Assembly: GCF_002272075.1 (NCBI RefSeq)
Contig: NZ_NPBJ01000003.1
Location: 310,001 to 374,000 of the forward strand
Reading direction: 5' to 3'
Length of the DNA: 64,000 nucleotides
Source of the DNA: Terribacillus saccharophilus
GTDB taxonomy: Bacteria; Bacillota; Bacilli; Bacillales; Amphibacillaceae
Made by a program: the position numbers and the translations under genes. A model generated the notes under the pieces. The model was not told the origin of the DNA. It saw only the letters and a list, made by a program, of their open reading frames with translations, and searched no databases. Shown piece after piece: positions 28,679 through 35,041 of the stretch (position 1 is its first letter; each line of letters starts with the position of its first letter).

Positions 28679-28798
28679 ATGCTCTGCATTTTTTCTGCTG
28701 CGAAAGATAAGTTTCGAGAAGACTACCTAAAACAGCAGCAGACAGCAAAGCAAGTAACTACTGTCACTACAGTTAAAGCTCAAAGCACTAAGAAATAG
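28679..28798 (+). CDS. 39-residue protein of unknown function
   Basis: A short frame with a strong ribosome site (AAGGAGGG, 8 bases before ATG) and its own terminator right after the stop. It starts MLCIFSAAKDKFREDYLKQQ and ends in a Thr/Val/Lys-rich tail. The first half would form an amphipathic helix and the rest looks disordered. The tight site-gene-terminator unit argues that it is real. I do not recognise it. It lies among phage remnants and could be a phage or toxin-like peptide, but nothing in the sequence proves either. Confidence 0.5.
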   Translation: MLCIFSAAKDKFREDYLKQQQTAKQVTTVTTVKAQSTKK

Positions 28799-28814
28799 TG
28801 TCTTGTACTATCAT

Positions 28815-28846
28815 GGTAGCGGCCTATAGGTTGCTGCCTTTTTTTT
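28815..28846 (+). terminator. Terminator after the 39-residue gene
   Basis: A 10-bp stem with wobbles (GGTAGCGGCC/GGTTGCTGCC) followed by eight T. Confidence 0.75.
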
Positions 28847-28936
28847 GTATGAAAAAACTCGAAAACATTCCGGAATTTTTCCTAAATAACCTTGTGTTGT
28901 TGCTCTAAAAAGCCTGTATATGTGTATTATCAACAG

Positions 28937-28967
28937 TCGGCCAAGAGATACTTGGCTGGCTTTTTTT
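28937..28967 (+). terminator. Orphan terminator
   Basis: Stem CGGCCAAG/CTTGGCTG, loop AGATA, followed by seven T. No gene ends here, so it is probably left from a deleted gene. Confidence 0.6.
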
Positions 28968-28983
28968 ATGCCCTAACATGAAG

Positions 28984-29022
28984 GTGTCCGCTAATCCGAG
29001 GACACCGCTAATTAGCGGACAC
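28984..29022. repeat. Nested inverted repeats
   Basis: A perfect 12-bp inverted pair (GTGTCCGCTAAT at 28984-28995 and ATTAGCGGACAC at 29011-29022) encloses another palindrome, CGCTAATTAGCG at 29006-29017. A degenerate further copy (CTAATTAGCCGTCC) follows at 29031-29044. No T-run follows. It could be a protein-binding site, a mobile-element end or a hairpin. Confidence 0.6.
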
Positions 29023-29044
29023 TCTATCCTCTAATTAGCCGTCC

Positions 29045-29287
29045 CAAAAAATAGATTCTTCATATAATAGAAAACGCTAAAGAAAGAATTAAAGAAACAT
29101 ATAAAGAAATTACCTAGCAAACGTTATTTTCTAGGGTATAGTTCTTCTACTTTCTCTTAAAATATCCATAAAAATGCTATGTGTAACTCATTCCTATGGG
29201 TTTTATGGAAACGAGTGTATTAAGGCTTTTAGCCTTTTTACCAGATCCACAATCATAAGATATGGGTAATTGAAAGGGTGGGGGAAC
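29045..29287. other. Non-coding AT-rich stretch
   Basis: No frame with a start and ribosome site is visible until 29288. Stops are frequent on both strands. Confidence 0.5.
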
Positions 29288-29473
29288 ATGGAAGTCACAA
29301 AAAAAATGCTTTATTGTCCACCAATTGGTAAAGAACAAACTGATATAAGGAGAGCTGCAGAAGGTATAATTGATGCTGTTATAGAGCCCTCACTGGAAAA
29401 TCTACCATTGCCGAGTTTATGTTCCGTACCTCGAATGCTGACACTAAAGATGGAGGGCGACCTGGCTGCTTGA
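29288..29473 (+). CDS. 61-residue hypothetical protein, possibly a fragment
   Basis: The frame from ATG 29288 (site GGGTGGGGG upstream) reads MEVTKKMLYCPPIGKEQTDI and ends near MEGDLAA. I do not recognise a family. It ends 43 bases before an endolysin C-terminal remnant and may itself be a 5' fragment of a lost phage gene. Codon use and the low-complexity surroundings give weak support. Confidence 0.35.
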   Translation: MEVTKKMLYCPPIGKEQTDIRRAAEGIIDAVIEPSLENLPLPSLCSVPRMLTLKMEGDLAA

Positions 29474-29515
29474 TTTTTGATGAGTGACATATTTACGAAG
29501 ATACAAAATTAATAA

Positions 29516-29752
29516 ATACACTCATCTCCGGCCAAGGGTGTCATCGGTAAACTAGTTGTGGTGAAAAACAACTCAGATGGCTGGCTATGGACTTACAACA
29601 GTGCCAACTGGAATGACAAAGCAATCAAGTTAAAACCTGGCGAAGCATTCACTATCACGAAAGAATTGACTGTGAGCGGCTCCAAGATGTATCAAATTAA
29701 ATCCGGCTTGTATATCACTGCTTCCACTAAGTATGTAGAAATAAGCAAATAA
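29516..29752 (+). pseudogene. Phage endolysin C-terminal cell-wall-binding domain, remnant
   Basis: Reading in one frame from about 29516 gives SSPAKGVIGKLVVVKNNSDG, then WLWTYNSANWNDKA, LKPGEAFTITKELTVSGSKM and YQIKSGLYITASTKYVEISK before the stop. This SH3-like end is found on amidase-type lysins of Bacillus phages. The catalytic domain is missing: an in-frame stop at 29513 closes the frame, and the only possible start is GTG 29558. It is most likely a fossil of a lysis cassette. A 77-base part of it is repeated at 30521-30597. Confidence 0.75.
29667..29743 (+). repeat. Endolysin 3' direct repeat, copy 1
   Basis: 77 bases that match 30521-30597 at 71 positions by eye. The two copies flank the acetyltransferase gene at 29957. 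Confidence 0.85.
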
Positions 29753-29956
29753 AGTCTCAAATTTATAGTATGAAGTTAGTCTTGTAAACCATTTTATTCT
29801 AGAATATTACAATTTAGGTAATCTAATGCTACAATAAATTGGTCAATCAATTTGACAGTATTTCATCTTATTAATTCATGAAGGGACTGAATTATGCGCA
29901 GATATCAAAGCTTATACCATACCACAATTTAATTTAAATAAATGGAGGTTAAGCAT

Positions 29957-30523
29957 TTGATAGTCAATACTATTCGAACCAAGAGATTAATGTTAAGAAA
30001 GATGGATAAGTGTGATGCAAATTCATTATTTGCTATTTGGTCAAATCCTAAGGTTACAAAATATATGAATATTGAAGGGTTTACTCGAATAAAAGAGGCG
30101 GAAGAAATGATTGCCTTTTTAAGTGATTTATCTGAACGAGGAGAAGCCATAAGATATTCCATCTTTAAAAAGAATTCTAATACTATCATAGGATCGTGTG
30201 GTTTTAATTCACTCAATTTTGAGGCAAAGTCAGCCGAAATTGGATATGATTTAGATAGTCAATTTTGGAACAAGGGTTATGGGACAGAAGCAGTCAACGG
30301 TTTAGTTGATTATGCCTTCCATCAACTTAACCTAAAAATAATCGAGGCGAAAGTAGACCCCAGAAACATACTATCTATAAAGTTATTACAGAAACTAAAT
30401 TTCGAGTTACAAGGTATTGTAGAAGAGAATGAAGGTCAAGCTGATGATCTTTATCTTTACACAAAGGGATCTCACATACAAAAGAGCTCTAACGGGTGGA
30501 TTGTGCCATCACAAAAGGGCTGA
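29957..30523 (+). CDS. GNAT acetyltransferase, RimJ/RimL-like
   Basis: A 188-residue acetyl-CoA-dependent N-acetyltransferase of the RimJ/RimL ribosomal-protein or small-molecule type. It starts MIVNTIRTKRLMLRKMDKCD, has EIGYDLDSQFWNKGYGTEAV as the acetyl-CoA binding motif A, and NILSIKLLQKLNFELQG near the end. The TTG at 29957 lies 8 bases after GGAGG; an ATG at 29942 overlaps that site. The last 15 or so residues (KSSNGWI onwards) look unlike the family and run into the repeated endolysin sequence, so the 3' end was probably remade by recombination. Substrate unknown. Confidence 0.8.
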   Translation: MIVNTIRTKRLMLRKMDKCDANSLFAIWSNPKVTKYMNIEGFTRIKEAEEMIAFLSDLSERGEAIRYSIFKKNSNTIIGSCGFNSLNFEAKSAEIGYDLDSQFWNKGYGTEAVNGLVDYAFHQLNLKIIEAKVDPRNILSIKLLQKLNFELQGIVEENEGQADDLYLYTKGSHIQKSSNGWIVPSQKG

Positions 30524-30603
30524 CAGTGAGCGGCTCCAAGATGTATCAAATTAAATCCGGTCTGTATATCACCGCTTCCACAAAATATGTAGAAATACGA
30601 TAG
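30521..30603 (+). pseudogene. Second endolysin C-terminal fragment
   Basis: Reads LTVSGSKMYQIKSGLYITAS then TKYVEIR before a stop at 30601-30603. It is a 28-codon piece of the same lysin end seen at 29516-29752 and overlaps the acetyltransferase stop codon in another frame. A terminator follows. It is a relic with no start of its own. Confidence 0.8.
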
Positions 30604-30636
30604 AAAAAAATCCTCCTTAATTGGAGGGTTTTTTAT
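30604..30636 (+). terminator. Terminator after the endolysin fragment
   Basis: Stem AAATCCTCC/GGAGGGTTT (one wobble) followed by TTTTATTT. Probably the original lysin terminator, now serving the acetyltransferase. Confidence 0.75.
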
Positions 30637-30697
30637 TTATAACTAGGGTTAAGTTTTCACTTTTATTACTACTGTATTGAGTAAGAATTTATATGTT

Positions 30698-31117
30698 TTA
30701 TTCGGATATTAAATACTGTTCCTTGAATTGAGGACTCAATTCGCTCCAAACATCAAATTTATTGCCATCTAAGTCGTAGAAAACAAAGTTTCTTCCGGTG
30801 TGTCCTCTATCTTCAATATCTCCAACTCTTACTTGTTTTTCTATAAAGTCCTTATGTATAGTTTTTAAAGCATCTAATCCATTGACCTCAAATGTTAATG
30901 AAAAGCGTTCTTCACCGTGAGTATCATAAAAATTTGAGCTCTGATTATCCTTGGATTTTACAAGAAATATGCTTTGATTAGCAAAATTGAATATTGCCTT
31001 ATCTTTGTCTTTATAAGTCAATTCAGCACCTAATTTTTCTAAATACCATTCCGAAGAAAGATCTACATTTAATACCGGGATGTAAATTGTACCAACTCTC
31101 AATAATCTTTTAGTCAA
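30698..31117 (-). CDS. VOC (glyoxalase/bleomycin-resistance) family protein
   Basis: A 139-residue single-domain protein with the beta-alpha-beta-beta-beta repeats of the vicinal oxygen chelate fold: IYIPVLNVDLSSEWYLEKLG at the start and GRNFVFYDLDGNKFDVWSE at the end, where the last Glu is a usual metal ligand. Proteins like this act as glyoxalases, dioxygenases or antibiotic-binding proteins; the substrate cannot be told. It starts with TTG at 31117, 8 bases after AGGAGG. Cargo gene of the glnA-proximal island. Confidence 0.8.
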   Translation of the reverse strand: MTKRLLRVGTIYIPVLNVDLSSEWYLEKLGAELTYKDKDKAIFNFANQSIFLVKSKDNQSSNFYDTHGEERFSLTFEVNGLDALKTIHKDFIEKQVRVGDIEDRGHTGRNFVFYDLDGNKFDVWSELSPQFKEQYLISE

Positions 31118-31209
31118 AAACTCCGCCTCCTGTTAACCTTAATTTGGAAAATTATATCCTGAGTTTACCATAAGTAATACATTTTGAGATATATAATAGT
31201 AATACCTCC

Positions 31210-31417
31210 TTAGCGGGAGGGGTTTACTACAAAAATTAGAACGGCATGATCCATATACATTTCCTCGAACATCTTCTGTTCCTCATCGGTAAACCTCAAA
31301 AACCTGGGATCCCATTCTAAAGCTCTTTCCAGGTCGTATCCTTCCTCGTGTGCAATGAAGTCATGAACTACCTTCTGTTTTACCAACAAATAATCTGTAT
31401 ATATGTGGTCTAATCAT
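31210..31417 (-). pseudogene. Small phage-like gene with a one-base frameshift
   Basis: From ATG 31417, preceded by AGGAGGAGAT, the frame stops after 18 codons. A shift of one base near 31411 opens DYLLVKQKVVHDFIAHEEGY then DLERALEWDPRFLRF, MFEEMYMDHAV and a stop at 31210. The total length, 208 bases, is one more than a multiple of three. The acidic helical sequence looks like a small phage protein, but I do not recognise the family. Confidence 0.5.
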
Positions 31418-31489
31418 TGTATCTCCTCCTTTTACCCATATAATCACATTGAAGAAAGGTGTGATTGATTTTTATATGAGTTAGGTGTA

Positions 31490-31522
31490 AAAAAACCACT
31501 TCCAAAAGGAAGTGGTTTTACT
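31490..31522. terminator. Bidirectional terminator
   Basis: An 11-bp perfect stem (AAACCACTTCC/GGAAGTGGTTT) with AAAA loop, A-rich on the left and T-rich on the right. It ends the acetyltransferase gene on the minus strand. Confidence 0.75.
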
Positions 31523-31560
31523 ATTGTTTAACTTAAGCACCTATTACTTCAATAAGGAAA

Positions 31561-32010
31561 TTATAATTTCTTTTCAAAAAAAGTTAAGGATAGTTGCTCA
31601 TTTACCAAGACTTCGTTAATATTTTGAAATCCATTCTTTTTATAAAAACTAACAGCTGGAGTATTTTTAGATCCTGTTGCGACTTTTATTGTTTCAACCT
31701 GGAACTTAGTTTCAATGAAATTTAAAAGCAACTGTGCAATGCCTTTTCTAAATTGGTTTGGGTGTACGATTAACCTATGTATATCAACTACAACATCGTC
31801 TACTTTTATAGATACTACTCCGTATAGATTTCCATTTTCATAATAACCAAAGAAATTTTCTCCACAATGTTGCAAAGTGTAAACCGTGTCCTTTAATGGC
31901 GGTATATCATATGTTCCAATAATTTCTGCCTCTACCTTATATGATGGTATTTGTATGTTTAAAACATCGGCAGCACATTTAATATTACGAATGTCAATTT
32001 TTTCAATCAA
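31561..32010 (-). CDS. GNAT acetyltransferase
   Basis: A 149-residue N-acetyltransferase. The core motif reads DIHRLIVHPNQFRKGIAQLL (acetyl-CoA pyrophosphate loop), followed by ATGSKNTPAVSFYKKNGF, the usual motif B. The start is TTG at 32010, preceded by GAGGGG. Substrate unknown. It is the second acetyltransferase in the island and points the opposite way from the first. Confidence 0.8.
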   Translation of the reverse strand: MIEKIDIRNIKCAADVLNIQIPSYKVEAEIIGTYDIPPLKDTVYTLQHCGENFFGYYENGNLYGVVSIKVDDVVVDIHRLIVHPNQFRKGIAQLLLNFIETKFQVETIKVATGSKNTPAVSFYKKNGFQNINEVLVNEQLSLTFFEKKL

Positions 32011-32128
32011 GGAAACCCCTCATTCTGTTATTTTCTTTAAATTATACCATAAAATAGTAAAAGATTCTTTCGTTATGGGATTAGCAACAATCCTTACGAA
32101 TACAATCTTTGTAAAAAAAAACCTCCAA

Positions 32129-32299
32129 TTACTGAGAGAAGAGGGGGTATTCATTTAAATATCTATTTTTGAGTCTGCCTGTAGTTTTACCGTATATCCC
32201 GCCACCAATCCGCTTAGATGTAGCTTTTGGCCCTTTATTTATGGCGTTTACATCGTTGGATATTTTCAGGACGGTATAAAGAAACGATTTGAAGCTCAA
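32129..32299 (-). CDS. 56-residue phage-type small basic protein
   Basis: Starts with TTG at 32299, overlapping the stop codon of the upstream gene (ATTGA), with GGGGGAAG 4 bases before it. It begins MSFKSFLYTVLKISNDVNAI and continues through a basic glycine-rich stretch (KRIGGGIYGKTTGR). The shape, a hydrophobic start, then NDVNAI and a Lys/Gly-rich tail, is common in small proteins of Gram-positive phages and integrated elements. The overlap implies translational coupling to the HTH gene. Confidence 0.55.
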   Translation of the reverse strand: MSFKSFLYTVLKISNDVNAINKGPKATSKRIGGGIYGKTTGRLKNRYLNEYPLFSQ

Positions 32300-32553
32300 A
32301 TTACTTCCCCCATCTTTTTCGTCATACGGGCGATAATTCTTTGTTTATTCCTCTTGTATAGCTTCTCGTTCCTCCAGATCTTCGCGAAGGAACAAACTAT
32401 CTTTCCCGGAACGTTTGGTACAATCTTTTCATTCTTTAACAACTGGCTAAGTCTGCTACGTGTAATCCGCAGAAACTCTAGGGCTTCCGAGGATGTCAAC
32501 ACGTCTTTCTGGATGAACTCAATTAGTTGTTCCTTGTTATCGAATGTGTACAT
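32296..32553 (-). CDS. Helix-turn-helix protein of a phage element
   Basis: An 85-residue protein with a helix-turn-helix at residues 18-42 (LTSSEALEFLRITRSRLSQL) and a basic C-terminal half. The HTH resembles excisionase or MerR-like DNA-binding modules. It overlaps the 56-residue gene downstream and lies 6 bases after the small membrane protein gene. A role in element regulation or excision is possible but unproven. Confidence 0.6.
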   Translation of the reverse strand: MYTFDNKEQLIEFIQKDVLTSSEALEFLRITRSRLSQLLKNEKIVPNVPGKIVCSFAKIWRNEKLYKRNKQRIIARMTKKMGEVI

Positions 32554-32559
32554 AGTTAC

Positions 32560-32790
32560 CTACCTACCCTTCCTTTTGAACAGGTCTGAAAATGCAACAA
32601 TTAGAGTTGCAATGGCTAATCCAGCACTTAAGATATTCAACCATACTCCACCATAAATGTTGTAGGCAATGAACGCTGCAGCAGCGAGCAATATTAAAAA
32701 GAATTTAGTGTTTTTTTGCATAGCAGATGTGTTGATATATATAATTATATTTATGATAAGGGAAGGGCAAAGCCCCCGTACCTTATTCAT
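32560..32790 (-). CDS. Small membrane protein
   Basis: The frame from ATG 32790 overlaps the stop of the upstream remnant (ATGAATAA), while an internal ATG at 32721 would give a 53-residue form starting MQKNTKFFLILLAAAAFIAY. Two hydrophobic helices lie near the C-terminus, followed by SDLFKRKGR. The shorter form looks more natural, but no clear ribosome site marks either start. It sits in a row of phage-type small genes. Confidence 0.5.
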   Translation of the reverse strand: MNKVRGLCPSLIINIIIYINTSAMQKNTKFFLILLAAAAFIAYNIYGGVWLNILSAGLAIATLIVAFSDLFKRKGR

Positions 32791-32887
32791 TGTCCTTGTC
32801 CTTCTTACTAGTGTCTATCCATTGCTTAGCTACCCAAGCTATTGAAGTAATGAAGAACACTGTTTGGGTAAGCAGGAAGAAACAGAG
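32783..32887 (-). pseudogene. C-terminal piece of a small membrane protein
   Basis: 34 codons without a usable start, reading LCFFLLTQTVFFITSIAWVA then KQWIDTSKKDKDNE and a stop. An in-frame stop lies just upstream. One membrane helix with a Lys/Asp tail is typical of small phage membrane proteins. It is a remnant at the truncated right side of the island. Confidence 0.45.
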
Positions 32888-33004
32888 TTACCGATAATAA
32901 CTGTTACGGTTGTGGAAAAACAATAAAGAGGGGTGTAAATCCACTCCCAAACACCCCCAAATATCTTATATACTATATGATATTATTATCAGTCTTATAA
33001 AAGA

Positions 33005-33050
33005 AACCTCGAAATATCAACTATTACTAGAAGATATTTCGAGGTTTTTA
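33005..33050. terminator. Strong hairpin near island end
   Basis: A 15-bp perfect inverted repeat (AAACCTCGAAATATC and complement) with a 14-base loop followed by a T-run. It lies just left of the second attachment-like copy. Confidence 0.75.
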
Positions 33051-33072
33051 AATAGAAATTCTGTTCTGCACA

Positions 33073-33101
33073 CAAGTTCACCCATGGGAACGCGAACAGT
33101 A
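33073..33101 (+). repeat. Attachment-like core, copy 2
   Basis: Identical over 29 bases to the glnA segment 27930-27958. It reads [11 protein letters not shown] then stops, so it is a decapitated glnA tail. It is followed by a copy of the glnA terminator. To the left it shares TAGAAATT-TGT with copy 3 but not with glnA, which suggests an element-derived arm. Confidence 0.85.
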
Positions 33102-33104
33102 AAG

Positions 33105-33143
33105 AAACCCCTGATACTATTGGTATCAGGGGTTTTTCTTTTC
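33105..33143 (+). terminator. Duplicated glnA-type terminator
   Basis: AAACCCCTGATAC/GTATCAGGGGTTT stem followed by TTCTTTTC, nearly the same as the glnA hairpin. No gene ends here except the glnA tail copy. Confidence 0.85.
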
Positions 33144-33533
33144 TTTATACAGTTCGTAAATTTAATCCACTCCCATAATTATTCGCGCATTCTTTTCTTG
33201 TATTCTTCTTATTTATACAAAGTGTTCTGTTCCAATTTCTTGGAGATGTGAGTAAACCGCTGTTGTCGGTACTGCTCAGATTGAAAACACCGCGTTGGCA
33301 GAAGGGCGAGAACAACACATCATGTTATCCAGTATTTTATTTGATGATCGGCAGCATAAACGCGATACTACATCAAAATAAAGCAACTTAGTTGGGAATA
33401 TCCAGTATTTTTGCGTCTGGCGGGATTATCTTTTTGATTATCCAGTGGCTCTTGGGACATTTTTTAAATTGAAGGAATTAAGTATTGCAGAAAGGAATAA
33501 GTAAGAACGAATACTGGAGAGGTGATGATATAA
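33144..33533. other. Non-coding remnant stretch in the second island
   Basis: One frame on the plus strand (about 33250-33376) reads TAVVGTAQIENTALAEGREQ and ends RQHKRDTTSK without a convincing start; it looks like a fragment of an unknown gene. The motif ATCCAGTATTTT occurs twice and a partial third time (about 33327-33449). No promoter or RNA was recognised. Confidence 0.4.
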
Positions 33534-33806
33534 ATGGAAGAAGTAATGACCTTTGCTTCGATTATCAGCCCGATTGTAATTGCTTTAGTGCAACTGATAA
33601 AAAAGACAATCACAGTAAACAAGAGGTATTTGCCATTGATTAGCTTGCTTATAGGTATTCTTGTCGGCTTTTTGGCTTGGCCATTCACTGATATGGATGT
33701 AGTCTTGAGGCTATGGTCTGGGGGATTTGCTGGGCTTGCAGCATCAGGATTGTACTCATTGGGGAAAAAGACAATTTCAGATAATAATAACGATAAGGCG
33801 GCCTAA
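33534..33806 (+). CDS. Phage holin, A118-like
   Basis: A 90-residue protein with two or three hydrophobic helices: IISPIVIALVQLIKKT, then YLPLISLLIGILVGFLAWPF and LWSGGFAGLAASGLYSLGK, and a charged tail. This pattern, with TDMDVVLRLWSGG, matches holins of Listeria A118-type phages. Holins permeabilise the membrane so that endolysin reaches the wall. GAGGTGATG precedes the ATG and a terminator follows. Its partner lysin is missing nearby; only lysin fragments survive in the neighbouring island. Confidence 0.8.
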   Translation: MEEVMTFASIISPIVIALVQLIKKTITVNKRYLPLISLLIGILVGFLAWPFTDMDVVLRLWSGGFAGLAASGLYSLGKKTISDNNNDKAA

Positions 33807-33826
33807 GGAAGGCCTTTTTTATGGGT
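33798..33826 (+). terminator. Holin terminator
   Basis: GGCC stem (AAGGCGGCC ... AAGGCC) overlapping the stop codon and followed by TTTTTTATG. Confidence 0.6.
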
Positions 33827-34052
33827 TTATATGATAAAACGATACATTCAACTGGGGTAAGAAGCAGAGTGAATAATTGTGTAATTAAATACGCCTTCCA
33901 TAATTGGAGGGGCTTTCTCAATTTTTCTCTAATAAGTCTCGTTGTGTTATTGTTAAGATGAATATTTTTGAAATAAATGGAATTTATGTGTATGCTTAGT
34001 GCGTATTATGAACGAAGACTTGAAAAAGGCTAACGGAAAGTGGTGATAGAAA

Positions 34053-34823
34053 ATGCGTAAAAAATTTATTGTCTTTGACATTGATGGAACATTATTAACA
34101 ACAGAAATGGAGTTTCTTGCCAGTACAAAACAAGCTTTGGTTTCTCTTAAAGACCAAGGACATGTAATCGTCATTGCGACAGGGAGGGACTATCCTTCAG
34201 CAAAATCCATTGTTGATGAACTTGAAATCGATACATATGTCTTATGTAATGGATCAATTGGATATGTCCGTCATGAATTAGCACATGAACTAATCTTATC
34301 AAAGGAATCTATTCATACACTTATTGAAATTGCGATGGAAAACAATGATCAGGTTGTGTTTCAAACAGCTAACGGATTAGCCAGACATTTCGAAGAACCA
34401 GGTGAGGCGTTAACTAAAGCTTACGAAAGTCTAGGGTGGACCATCCCTGAGTTTGATCAAAATTTTTGGCGAGAAAATTCAATTATTCAAGCTATGCTTT
34501 TCTGCAAGAAAGAAGACCTTCCAAGATATGCTATCAAAGAATTCAGATATGTGAGTTGGCACGAATATGGGTTAGATGTTATACCTAGAGAAGGTTCGAA
34601 AGCGAGAACCATTTTGAAGATTGCAGAACAAAATGGTTTCAAGCGTGAAGATATCGTCTTTTTCGGAGATGGAAACAATGATATTGAACTGATGGAACTT
34701 TCAGGAGTTGGGATTGCGATGGGTAATGCGGAAACTGAAGTTAAAGAGAAAGCCGATATAATCACAGATAGTTGCAATGAACACGGAATTTACAATGCCC
34801 TTAAGAGCATGTCATTAATTTAG
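34053..34823 (+). CDS. HAD superfamily Cof-type phosphatase
   Basis: A 256-residue hydrolase. It has the nucleophile motif FDIDGTLL at the N-terminus, TGRDYPSAKSIV (motif II), the Cof-type cap, and FGDGNNDIELM (motif IV) near residue 208. Cof-type enzymes dephosphorylate sugar phosphates or flavin precursors; substrate unknown. AGTGGTGATAG precedes the ATG. It lies between two attachment-like copies, so it is probably cargo of the second element. Confidence 0.85.
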   Translation: MRKKFIVFDIDGTLLTTEMEFLASTKQALVSLKDQGHVIVIATGRDYPSAKSIVDELEIDTYVLCNGSIGYVRHELAHELILSKESIHTLIEIAMENNDQVVFQTANGLARHFEEPGEALTKAYESLGWTIPEFDQNFWRENSIIQAMLFCKKEDLPRYAIKEFRYVSWHEYGLDVIPREGSKARTILKIAEQNGFKREDIVFFGDGNNDIELMELSGVGIAMGNAETEVKEKADIITDSCNEHGIYNALKSMSLI

Positions 34824-34839
34824 AGAGAAGGATTAATAG

Positions 34840-34876
34840 AACTTGCCAAGTATATAAGAGGCAAGTTTATTTTTAA
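34840..34876 (+). terminator. Terminator after the HAD gene
   Basis: Stem AACTTGCC/GGCAAGTT with a 12-base loop then TATTTTTA. Confidence 0.65.
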
Positions 34877-34920
34877 CAGGATTATTAGGAGATATTATTA
34901 TAGAAATTTTGTACCGCACA

Positions 34921-34949
34921 CAAGTTCACTCATGGGAACGCGAGCAGTA
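34921..34949 (+). repeat. Attachment-like core, copy 3
   Basis: Two mismatches to the glnA segment over 29 bases. The frame reads [18 protein letters not shown] and stops, a complete glnA C-terminus with its own variant end. A related but diverged terminator follows at 34974-35012. This copy may be the original chromosomal glnA end, with later integrations adding the copies to its left. Confidence 0.85.
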
Positions 34950-34973
34950 CATGGAGGACATCTATTAGTATTA

Positions 34974-35012
34974 TACAAACCCCCTGATACATTGGTGTCA
35001 GTGGGTTTGTAT
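34974..35012 (+). terminator. Diverged glnA-type terminator
   Basis: Stem ACAAACCCCCTGATA/TGTCAGTGGGTTTGT with two mismatches, downstream of the third glnA tail. It may also end the TetR gene on the other strand. Confidence 0.7.
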
Positions 35013-35041
35013 GTAGTATTAACAAGACTTTTGCAACAATA

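Noticed and set aside
28880..29050. CRISPR-like repeats
   Set aside because: The repeated GCTAAT/ATTAGC pieces form nested palindromes without regular spacers.
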